64,000 nucleotides of DNA from Rhodocollybia butyracea. Its lineage: Eukaryota; Basidiomycota; Agaricomycetes; Agaricales; Omphalotaceae. Below are positions 35,641-45,229 of the stretch, one piece after another. The notes under the pieces were generated by a model. The model did no database searches, was not told the DNA's origin, and saw only the letters and a program-made list of their open reading frames with translations. The stretch covers positions 1-64,000 of the forward strand of contig JADNRY010000074.1 of NCBI GenBank assembly GCA_015501585.1, read 5' to 3'. Made by a program: the position numbers and the translations under genes. Each line of letters begins with the position of its first letter. The stretch's first letter is position 1.

Positions 35641-38600
35641 TACTTCTGTCTAGATCTACAAATATCATTCCACAGCGAAAACATACTAAGGCCAAAGCCC
35701 CACCTAGCCCTTTGGTCTTCTTCCCTCTTCTTCATCTCAGGCATAGCAGTGCTATCAAAATCCACATCCAATTTAAAGCTGTTGTAGACCCATCTGAACA
35801 GACCTGAGGAAGTATACTGTATGATCAAGTAGTGCTCCTTCCCCCACTGGATAGCAATATTGGAATGAGTGAGCAGGGCGGAAGGTATTAGAATAGTAGA
35901 GCCTGGGGAAAACAAATGATGAGGCCGAGCTCCCAGAGCACTAGGTGGCCTCCCTTGTCCAGGTCAAAATTTCCCAACACGGTAATAGCGCACCAGCTGA
36001 ATGCCAGGTTGAAGGTGTCCTTGTGAGGCCGAAAAATGGGAAAGGGTCCCATGTTAAAAGAAACACTCACAAATACAGAGTTGAACCAGCAAGTAAGCCG
36101 GGGGTTGGAAGTGAAAAGGGTGTTCAGGTTTTCTGAGTAAAATACAAAGGTAGAGGCAGCAAAGCACTCAAATATCCCTGAAGCATGGAATCAGGATACC
36201 AAAATCTCGCAGGCAGCAGAACTTACAGTTAGCAAAACTGACTAGCCTGACAATGCCATGATGTTCATGAGGATAGCCTTATTTGCTGGCCCGTAGAAAG
36301 CCATGGTTCCTGGATGCTGTCAAATGTTAGTAAAGCTGCCAACAAAATTGCAGGAGTCTTACCTTGCTACCTCCTCCAAATGATGTGCCAACCAAGACTG
36401 AGGGAAAACTGCCTCGCTTGTTTGAGCTCTGCTTTGCACTGTATATCATAGTACTTTGGGCCTCTTTCTTCTTGGAGGTTAGGTTGTCCATTGCCGTGCC
36501 CCAGCTATCATCACACGGTTGACCTGCGAGGACAGTGACAAGGTTGTGCAACCTAGGCCAGAATGGAAGCGGAGCCGATGTAGGGCCGAAAGGCAAGATC
36601 AGGATCGTGGGAATGATATCCGGAATAGACTACAAGGCCAAGGAAACGGTGGGACTTTGGTGAAGCTATTACTAGCAACACCCCCAACACACCACCAAGG
36701 TTGTCCCAGAAGGAGAGGAAGTAAAGTGCGAGGAATCGCCGAGATCGGACCGAGGTATAGGCGTGAGAATAGTCCGAGGTATGTCCGAGGTAAGGACCGA
36801 GCCGAGTAGGCCGGTATCGGACAGAACGGCGAGTATAAGGAACAAAGAAAGGACTTAAAGGAAAGCTCGGAAAAGTATGATAACTTGTGTAATTTGTGTA
36901 ACTCGTGTAATTCGTGATTTTTGGCTGAGGAACGATAGTACAAAGTACCTAGCTTATATACAAGTGACCTAATTGTTAATAAAGACAATAAAGTCGGACC
37001 AAGGTAATGCCAAGGCCAGAACGAGGTGGAATCAATACAAATGATAAAACAATAAGCAATAGAGTAGAAAAGACAAAAGAGATGAACGTCGGCGCACTGC
37101 GGACCGCCGTGGGAAAGTAATGAGTACCGAAGGAGTCCGCCGATATATCGGGCCGAAGGTATGGCCGATAAAGGCGTCGGAAATGTGAGTGCCAAAGTAG
37201 GAGTGAATTTGTGAAGTCCAAAGGTATATCGGAAGGGATAAAATAGAGAATGGAGTTTCGGAGCCGCCAGAGGTCGTGGGAACTATCGGAGCCGTGAGGG
37301 ACCGTGAGAGAAGGTAAGGGAGTCTCGGAGAGTCTCGGAATGAGCCGGAACATCTCGGAATAATGATGGAAAGGCATGAATGTAACAGTATCCCCCTCTT
37401 AGGCTTGAGCCCTCGAAAGCCTTGAGTGTAACGGTAGCAAAATAAGGAAGAAAATAAGAAACAAGTAAGTTGGAAAAATAAGTGTAGCAGGCCGGAAATT
37501 GGCCGAAAAAAATGGAGTCAGATCGTCGGAGGGGTAAGGAACATGGATGGAGCATGAGGACAAAATAATTGGAACAAAAAAAGGAAGAAAAAACATCGGA
37601 AGACAAGGGACTTGAAAGAATAACAAAATTGGGACATAAATTGAAAAATGTATAGCAAGCCGAAAAAGGGCCGGAAAAATGGCGGTAAAAGGTCGGAGGG
37701 TAAGGGAACATGGATAGAACATAATGTGTAAAAATATCGGACATGTAGCAAGGAAGTAAGAAATGAAAAAATCAGAAAGGAACAGGAATAACAAATAAAG
37801 TACTCAACAGAAAGAGGATCATGTAGGGAACCAAAGTCGGCCGAGAAAAATCCGGAAGGAAGGCCGAAAGGATGATGAAGTGATGAAGTGCAGGGTCCGG
37901 AGGTCCGAGGCCGAAATCGGATAATTTGCGGTCAGAATGATGGAATAATTTCGGAAATTGTCACAAGATGTATCCCCCTCTTAGGCATTGTCTTCCACAC
38001 ACTCGGTGGGAATTCTGGACAAGCATTGGAGGTAAGGGACAAAAAGCTGCGGGAGAAGGCCGCGGAAATGGCGAGAATCGGTCCGGGTAAATTTCCGGAA
38101 ACACCAACTCAGTACAAAGTGTACTGCCGGAATGAAATCCAAGTTGTACAGCAAGAGCAGAATGCAAACCAAAAAGGTAAGCACAACAGAAGTGCCGAGG
38201 CACAGGACTGATGCGGACCGGAAGTAGGCACCGAGATGATGGGAATCCATCGGAAAGAGAGTTCCAAAACTTCAACAGAAGGTAGGGGAACACAGCGCTG
38301 AGGAAAAACAGACAAGATGTGCCAGAAGAGAGTCTTTTGGTCTGCCCGGTAAATCAACAGATTTGTAGTGGGAGTAGAAACAATATCTGAACAAATAATG
38401 TATGGAAATCCAAGAGATAGCAACACGCAGACAAGGATATGGAAGTCATAAACAAAAAGTGACAAAGGAAATATAGAACATAAAGTGGAAAGGACACTGG
38501 AATGCAGGGGATTGGACAAAATGAACCAAGATAAGTATGGAAAAATATCTAAGACAAAAGGCAAAGTATAGGAGCGAGAAAGATCGGTCGGGAGGGTCGG

Positions 38601-40430
38601 CCAAAGGAGTAGGAGCGTGGGAATGATCGGAAAATGATCGGAAGTATGTCAGACATGAATGAAAATCAACATCGGAAGGGAAGGAGCAAAAGGGATGAGA
38701 GAGGCTAAGACAAGTGAAGGAAAAATTTGAAAGAAAGCGGCCAGAGTGGAGCCGAAAGGGACATGAGGGAGTAGGAAGTGTGGGAAAATCGGAAAGATGT
38801 CGGAAATGCATCGGAAAGACAAAGGAAAATAAATCTAAGTAACTTCGGGAATGTGAAGGAACAAGAGGATGAAGGTAAACAGAACAAGTGAGCAAAGAGC
38901 GACAAAAAATCGGAGAGCTCGGCCGTGACAAGGTCGTGCAGCCTAGGCCAGAATGGAAGCGGAGCCAATGTAGGGCCGAAAGGCAAGATCAGAATTGTGG
39001 GAAGAATATCCGGAGTAGACTACAAGGCCAAGGAAAAGGTGGACTTTGGTGAAGCTATTTGCAACACCACCAAGGTTGTCCCAGAAGGAGAGGAAGTAAA
39101 GTGCGAGGAATCGCCGAGATGGGACCGAGGTATAGGCGCGAGAATAGTCCGAGGTATGTCCGAGGTAGGGACCAAGCCAAGTCGGCCGGTATCGGACAGA
39201 ACGGCGAGAATAAGGAACAAAGAGAGACTTAAGGAAAGCTCGGAAAAGTGTGCAATAACAGGTATAGCTTGATTACTGGTGTAACTCGTGATTTTTGGCT
39301 GAGGAACGATGGTACAAAGTACCTAGCTTTTATACAAGTGACCTAATTGTTAAATAAAGACAATAAAGTCGGACCAAGGTAGTGCCAAGGCCGGAACGAG
39401 GTGGAATCAATACAAATGATAAAACAATAAGCAATAGAGTAGAAAACACAAAAGAGATGAATGTCGGCGCACTGTGGACCGCTGTGGGAAAGTAATGAGT
39501 ACCGAAAGAGTCCGCCAATATATTGGGCCGAAGGTATGGCCGATAAAGGCATCGGAAATGTGAGTGCCGAAGTAGGAGTGAATTTGTGAAATATTGGAAG
39601 GGATAAAATATAGAATGGAGTTGCGGAGCCGCCAGAGGTCGTGGGAACTATCGGAGCCGTGAGAGACTGTGAGAGAAGGTAAGGGAGTCTCGGGGAGTCT
39701 CGGAATGAGCCGGAACATCTCGGAATAATGATGGAAAGGCATGAACGTAACAGACAGAGATGACCCTACAGGTGCTATCTACCACAGAGAAGCTCTGTCT
39801 AAAACAAGGCTTCAGATGAAAAGACGGTTTACTGCGCAAGCGTTTAAAACTTACTTGCTGTCCCAATCAACTAGCTTCATTTTGTGCTCCAGCTGGGGGA
39901 TAGCCGGACCCAAAGTCTCCTTAAGTCCTGACCATATGCTTTTGCTCTTAGGCAGGTCCCCCATGGCAAAATCTTCTCCCAGAGGTAGCATCTGAGCTTC
40001 AGAGGCACACTTCTTAGACACACCCTTCAGTCGCGTCCCTAGCTTCTCCTGAGCCTCTGCTCTCTGTCCTCAACGCCTATTCCTGTTGCGTGAGGTTTTG
40101 CGCCTTTTCTTGGCCTTGCTAACCTCCTCCAGTGTTTGTTTGCTAACGGTTGGGTCAGAACCGGTTGGGTGGAAGATTGTCCTCGATCCCAAAACTAGCA
40201 AGAAACGAAAAGCTCTGCTCTGCAGGAGCTAGGTCTGCTTGGGAGGTGTCTATCCCATCACCAGGAAGCTCAGCCTCCAGCTTGCAGTCATCTTTGCCTT
40301 CAGCATCTTGGTAAGATGCTGCTGCTTCCAGGGCTAAGGCGAGGTCAAAATCTTCAACTACTATGGGCTCTCCAGAGCGCAGATTGTAGGCTCGGAATTC
40401 TTTGCGGGATCAAACTGAGGGAGTTTAAGC
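35640..40430 (-). pseudogene. Fungal 2OG-Fe(II) dioxygenase (TET/JBP-like), disrupted
   Basis: Reading minus strand, 5' to 3': NLRSGEPIVVEDFDLALALE (about 40390-40330); KAKKRRKTSRNRNR (about 40110); EKLGTRLKGVSKKCASEA; QLEHKMKLVDWDSK (about 39880); FRQSFSVVDSTCRVISV (39800-39753). After the LTR element: LAGQPCDDSWGTAMDNL, KRGSFPSVLVGTSFGGGSK, PGTMAFYGPANKAILMNIMA, then the catalytic fold VSFNMGPFPIFRPHKDTFNL with the HxD iron ligands, KGGHLVLWELGLIICFP and PGSTILIPSALLTHSN with the distal His, ending LFRWVYNSF. I recognise this Agaricomycete dioxygenase family; its inclusion with TET/JBP base-modifying enzymes rests on memory of published KDZ-linked expansions. Lesions: in-frame TGA at 40070-40072, a 1-base frameshift near 35900 between LIICFP and PGSTIL, and the LTR insertion. 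Confidence 0.75.
36536..39752. mobile_element. Non-coding LTR element (LARD/TRIM-like) in the dioxygenase gene
   Basis: 5' LTR 36536-37387 (852 bp) and 3' LTR 38926-39752 (827 bp) both begin TGACAAGG and end GTAACA. Perfect 5-bp duplication GACAG at 36531-36535 and 39753-39757. The 1.5-kb interior is strongly purine-rich on the plus strand, has no gag or pol, and repeats the word TATCCCCCTCTTAGGC right after the 5' LTR and at about 37972. Removing the element joins the dioxygenase reading frame. The LTRs differ at scattered bases and by several small indels, so insertion is not recent. Confidence 0.92.
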
Positions 40431-41415
40431 AGTCAGCAATAGACCAACAATGAACCAATGAAGAATAGCAGAGAAGAAGATATGAAGAAGAGTAGAGACA
40501 AAGTTGGAAGAATAGTAGAGACAAAGGTTAGAGAGAAAGCTTTGAAGAACAGTAGAGATGAAGGTTTACAGCAGACATAGAAATTTTTGTGCGGGCTTTC
40601 TACCAGACTCCAAAGACATGCCCTCAAGATTGCCGTTGCAAGTGCAGTAAAAAGAATTGAGAAGAGCAGTAGAAAGGCAAGAAAATTATTTAAAACAACG
40701 GTGGGAAGAGACTCACGGCTGCTACCCATGCGAAGAGGGGCTAGAGAGTCCTGAAGACAACTCATGCACCGAGTCCCTAACTGAGCACTTTGACGATTGG
40801 CAGAAGCAAACCTGTGAACAGAGAAGTTCACAACAACAAGCACAAGAGTAGTAAAGAAAAGCACTCAAAGACAAAGTGGACACTGAGTCCAACTTGAGCC
40901 CTTCAACATAAGTTGAAGTGAAATCCTTGCACAGATAAGTGCACGGCAAAAAGGGAACAGTTGTAAGATCTGGAATTCAACAAACCGGGCTTTTATTTGG
41001 TCACCTGGTTGATGATCACGAGATCTTCATGTTACCGCGTAGGGATTCCGGGCCCCAGCAAAAGTGAAGTTGTACTCTTGCTATTGGCCATACTTGCGAT
41101 TCAAAACGACCCCTTAAAGCGATACGCAAGTGGGTGATGGTAGATATTTCCAGGTTGGCTGATGCTAGGTGGAACTGGACTGAGATGGTGGCGTTGCCGG
41201 AAAAAACCAGGAAGATTCCTGATTTTTTGGCGCCCAACTCATGTGACATTTGGGAGCTGTCAAGTGATTTGGGTGCCAAAAAGCCAAAGGGCGCGAAAAG
41301 CAAAGCACCTGCGCAATAGTAAATAGATGGGGAACATCTATTATAGATATTACAAAGCTATCTTGGCCGACACTACAACTAGTCTTGCTTCTTTGAGTCA
41401 ATTGAGTACAATCAA
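40431..41415. other. Upstream region of the dioxygenase pseudogene
   Basis: 40440-40570 contains short GAAGARTAG-type repeats. No protein family recognised in the ORFs at 40657-40851 or 41303-41016. 41220-41300 has an imperfect inverted pair (TTTGGCGCCC / GGGTGCCAAAA). It may hold the first exon and promoter of the dioxygenase. Confidence 0.35.
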
Positions 41416-41778
41416 CATCAGGAAAAGCTGTTTTTGCCTAGGTGACCCCAGAGTGGCCTAAAGCAAACTAGGTGACCTATGAATCCTATGGCATCCTAGG
41501 AATTTGGGCTCGTCCCTTGCCAGTCAAGGCTCTTGAGGATTCCCTAGGCAAGCCTAGGTTTGCCCAGGTTTTCCCAGGTGCTCCTGGGGAACACCTGGGG
41601 AATACCTGGGCAAACCTAGGCTTGCCCTGGGTTTGCCTAGGATACCCTAGGGAATCCTCAAGAGCCTTGACTGGCCAGGGACGAGCCCAAATTCCTAGGA
41701 TGCCATAGGATTCATAGGTCACCTAGTTTGCTTTAGGCCACTCTGGGGTCACCTAGGCAAAAACGGCTTTTCCTGATG
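41416..41778. mobile_element. Palindromic MITE, copy 2
   Basis: 363 bp, same ends and interior as 11015-11377 with a small number of substitutions and one compensating indel pair near the centre. Flanked by AA on both sides. It lies immediately downstream of, and probably inside, the KDZ-type transposase remnant. Confidence 0.88.
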
Positions 41779-42133
41779 AAGGAGTTCTCCTTGGCCTCTC
41801 TTCTCCAATTACTACCAATCAAGTCTGCCATGATCTCCCCTTTCTCTGGCAGCTTCAGCTTCAAAGCCTTGAGGGACTCCCGGCATTCATGAGCCAAACC
41901 TGCGTACATCATGCATTGCCGTTTTGCAAAAGCCCAGTGTCCAAAAGATGAAGTTCCCCATAGGTCGGTTGCTGGAGTGGCCCGCCTGCCCCAAGAATCA
42001 CTCAAGCTCTGAAACCCTCAAATACTGTTGAGCAGTTCGCAGTGAATTTTTTCTTTAGCTTCTCGCCATTGTTCCATCTCTGCCTTTGCGCGGAAATACA
42101 TGATGCGATCACCTATGCATAGCAGGTATCTGG
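41779..42133 (-). pseudogene. KDZ-type transposase, C-terminal fragment
   Basis: Minus frame from 42133: YARYLLCIGDRIMYFRAKAE, then MEQWREAKEKIHCELLNSI, a TGA/TAG break near 42025, then GHWAFAKRQCMMYAGLAHEC and RESLKALKLKLPEKGEIMAD. The pattern GDRIMYFRAKAEMxxWRE followed by ArqkaaMYa.LA.e resembles the C-terminus of Kyakuja-Dileera-Zisupton transposases of Agaricomycetes, recalled rather than searched. The catalytic core is absent: the coding sequence is cut by the solo LTR at 42139 and nothing KDZ-like is seen beyond it. Confidence 0.55.
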
Positions 42134-42138
42134 CATAG

Positions 42139-42756
42139 TGTCAAGGTCTCGACAAGGAGTCTTGTTAACCAGTAAAATGGGGCTGATCAGTAGAAATTAT
42201 GTAGCTAGAGCCTTAGAACAAGTGAGGAAAGGTATACTTTATATTGAGTTGGTGTGCTCAATACAGGTATCGGTGACAAGTAAATGTCGGGAATCTTACA
42301 ATAGTTGGGATAACTATTGGAGTGTTCAGACCTTGTATGTCAGTAAAGTAGCTTGTCTCTCGGGTGTAAATCTTAGTGTTCACACAAAAGAGTATGGTTC
42401 AACAATGTTGATAGCTTTAGGTACTAGGTTACAAAATATTAGGACTAAAGAAAAGAGGGAGGTCCATTCGAGTAAGGCTTTTATAGGTAATTCTCATGGG
42501 AAGATGTTATATAAGTACATGTGCAATCCTCAAGGCAGTTCCATGGATTGTACTAAATAAGTAATCAAAGTGGATTGATAAGTAAGATAACAGCTCATGA
42601 TATGAGTAAGCAAGATAGATAGTAATTGAATAGATAAGCAAGTAGTATTGCAAAAATCCCCTTCTTTAGTCCTGTACAGCATGTATAGTAACTGAGCTTG
42701 AAATAACATGGTATAAACTAGTCTGTATTGACCATGGAAATGGTCAATCCCTGACA
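42139..42756. mobile_element. Solo LTR
   Basis: 618 bp, TGTCAAGGTC... to ...CCCTGACA (TG..CA ends with a short inverted repeat TGTCA/TGACA), flanked by a perfect 5-bp duplication CATAG (42134-42138 and 42757-42761). The 140-codon plus ORF inside (42138-42560) starts at the LTR edge and has no family feature, so I treat it as fortuitous. It interrupts the KDZ-type fragment. Confidence 0.85.
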
Positions 42757-42955
42757 CATAGCAGAAGGAAAGGAGTGAAGGAACAAACTTTCTTTGTCAA
42801 AATTTGACAGATCGTCCTTCCCAGTCTGCTCTAGTCCACCCTGATGCTCTAGTTGTTTGAAAAGATATCCAGCTACCCACACCCACCCGCTTGAGTTCTC
42901 AGTCCCTGCAGCTTTGCTCTTGGAGTTTTTTCCTGTGCGTTTTGGAGCTGCATAA

Positions 42956-43777
42956 TAAAGATGATCACGAGTCCGGGTCCCGGTTGACCTGGACCCGCCG
43001 TACAGGTATCCGGACCTCTCACAGCCTAACCTGTATCCGGTCTAGGACCCGTGACAATAATGACCGGGAACCACAGGTATTTGCCCCGGTTGACCCGCAG
43101 GTACCTGTGGCACAGGTCAATAGGTAAACCCGCAGGTACCTGTCTGAATATTCATAATAGGTGAATAAATTTTAGAAAAGAAGGGCAGACTCCATACAGA
43201 CTACACTACAAAGTACAAAGTACAATACTCAGAGGTCTTCATACATATACACTAGCCCAATCAAGGGCCAATCTTGAGTTGGCAAGATGTACTACGATCT
43301 TATCCACTAGGTTAAACATCAGGGAAAAGTAAGAACATTGTCACCATCCAGACTGAAAACAGTTGGGATTGACATGACGTCATCCTGCATCAAATACTGG
43401 ATCAAATTGGCTTGTTGTTGCAGCACCTATGAGTAGCATATCAAGTTCAAATCATGATGATTTATATTAATATCCCACTTGATGATTGTAAGTACTATAT
43501 ACCAACTATCCAATATGTATTTTTCAAGATAATAGATAGTTCATGGTGTTTAACAGTTTAAGTGGCCATAAATTACCAGGTTGCCGGGTCAAAAATTTAC
43601 TTACCAAATACCCGGCGGGTCATTGCAGGTCACCGGCAAAATGCAAAGTTCTGACCTGCAACCGGTTAAGACCCGTGGGAAACCGGTACCGGGATCCGCG
43701 GGTCAGATACCGGCAGGTATTCCCACGGGTATTACCCGCAGGTACTGGCGGGGGACCTGGACTCGTGATCATCCTTA
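42956..43777. mobile_element. hAT-type non-autonomous element (CTGCATAA duplication)
   Basis: 822 bp. Ends TAAAGATGATCACGAGTCC and the inverse of TAAGGATGATCACGAGTCC (18 of 19 match), flanked by CTGCATAA at 42948-42955 and 43778-43785. Subterminal CCGGTT/ACCCGCAGGTACC words are dense at both ends; the middle is AT-rich. No coding capacity. Confidence 0.88.
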
Positions 43778-43927
43778 CTGCATAAACCATTATCCAACAC
43801 GCTTTTAATAATTATCGACTTGTTATAACAAGTCCAGAGATTTTACAATTATTTATTGTTAGTAGCAATTGATATGAATGACAGGAGTTCTATAATTGAA
43901 TGCTGATCAAAGATTCTCATGTGCATA

Positions 43928-43995
43928 TGGCAGAGTGGTTCTGCTGTTGCCACGATGTTATTCTGGCATTGATCGGGAGGTTACTGGTTCAATCC
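43928..43995 (+). other. tRNA-like Pol III boxes (possible SINE head)
   Basis: TGGCAGAGTGG at 43928-43938 fits an A box and GGTTCAATCC at 43986-43995 fits a B box, with spacing near that of class II (Ser/Leu) tRNAs. The flanking bases do not form an acceptor stem, so it is not a functional tRNA gene; a tRNA-derived SINE head is possible. Confidence 0.4.
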
Positions 43996-44147
43996 TGGCT
44001 GGTAATGTTTTATTATTTCTCCGTTTTATTAAAAGCTTGGTGGGCCTGGGTAAGCGTTTGGCGCCGCCGTAGGCGGCTCGCGCCAAGCGCGACGTTAGGG
44101 TTAGGGGTTTGGGTTAGGGCTTGGCGCCGCCCCAGCAGTAACCCGAT

Positions 44148-44894
44148 TAGCCTGGTTTAAACCAGAGGCATAAAGTAGAAATCTGGTTAAACCATTGTAA
44201 AGCACTCAAGCTACAGTTAAACCAGGTTAAACCATGGTTGAATGAGTTAAAAATTGAGTTTAAACTGGTTAAACTAAGATAAACTGGGTTTAACCTGGTT
44301 TAACCTTGAAGTGCATTTGAATCTACATTTTATTACTTGATTAACATACTGTAGTAGTGATGAGTACCCATGAAAAGTTTATGGATTGTAAACAGGTCAC
44401 GGAGATTTCAGGTTTCCTTTTTAGTCCCCAGAATAGCAGGGGCAAGCCCCTGCACCCCATATATATTCTCAACCCTAACCCTAACTCCTAACTAAGTGCT
44501 CCCCAGGTTTGGCATGTCTCAGACAGCTCTCTAATGTTAGGGTTAGCACTTCATGCTAACCCTAACGAGAGCTGCCTTCGACATTGCTTAATATGCCAAA
44601 AAGGAAATTAAAAATCTCCGTGAGTTGTCTACAATCCATACACTTCTCATGGGTACTCACCACTACTACAGTATCTTAACTAAGAGCTGAAATGTGTATT
44701 AATTCTCTGGTTAAACCAGATTTATCCCAGTTTAAACTGGTTAAACCAGGTTTATCTCAGTTTAACCACAGTAAACATAATTTTTAACTCATCTACCCAC
44801 AGTTTAAACAGGTTTAACCATTAAATTATGGTTTGACTGCTTAACAGTGGTTTAACCAAATTTCTACTTCATGGCTCTAGTTTAAACCAGGCTA
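44148..44894. repeat. TTTAAACC-rich inverted-repeat element with internal telomere-like words
   Basis: 747 bp with inverted ends TAGCCTGGTTTAAACCAGAG / matching right arm with a few substitutions; the arms extend over 250 bp and carry many GGTTTAAACC words. The middle (44470-44570) contains several CCCTAACCCTAA / TTAGGGTTAG tracts. No 8-bp duplication could be found, so the superfamily is open (hAT-like ends). Confidence 0.6.
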
Positions 44895-45229
44895 GTCTTG
44901 TTTTACGCCCCAGGTGGCTCGCAGGTTAGGCGCTGCCAAAGGCGGCTCACGCAAAGTGCGAAATTTAGCGGTTAGGGGTTAGGTATATTCTGCTAGCGTA
45001 AACGAGGCTTTAGCGTGCCTGCCGACGACCTCCCGGCTTGGGGGACCCCCCCAAAGGGGAGGGGAGGGAAGCGGACGCAGGCCTGAAGTTTACGCACCTG
45101 CGGGATTACAATAGAATTATTATTATGCCGTCTTGTTATAACAATAAATAATTATACAATGTAGTTACTTATAATAACAAGTAGATAATTATTATATCTG
45201 TGTCCTGAGCTCTTCACACACCAGGCAAT

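Larger units (their letters stand above)
43806..45202. repeat. Composite inverted-repeat element with nested repeats
   Basis: AT-rich inverted arms at about 43806-43862 and 45128-45202 (words ACTTGTTATAACAAG, AATTATTTATTGTTA). Between them lie: a tRNA-like head; two direct copies of a GC-rich block (about 44056-44110 and 44926-44975; GGCGGCTC and telomere-like GTTAGGGTTAGGGG) flanking a second inverted-repeat element; and a small inverted pair (GCGTAAAC / GTTTACGC, about 44998-45099). No coding sequence. No clear target duplication. Confidence 0.6.

Noticed and set aside
36599..38986. Several ORFs of 90-200 codons on the minus strand in the LTR element
   Set aside because: They arise from the strong purine bias of the plus strand, are Phe/Ser/Pro/Leu-rich low-complexity, overlap each other in all frames and match no gag or pol motif.
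42138..42560. 140-codon plus-strand ORF as a gene
   Set aside because: It begins at the edge of the solo LTR defined by a perfect duplication and lies wholly within it, with no domain.
43928..43995. Functional tRNA-Ser/Leu gene
   Set aside because: A and B boxes are present but the acceptor and anticodon stems cannot be formed; kept only as a tRNA-like head.
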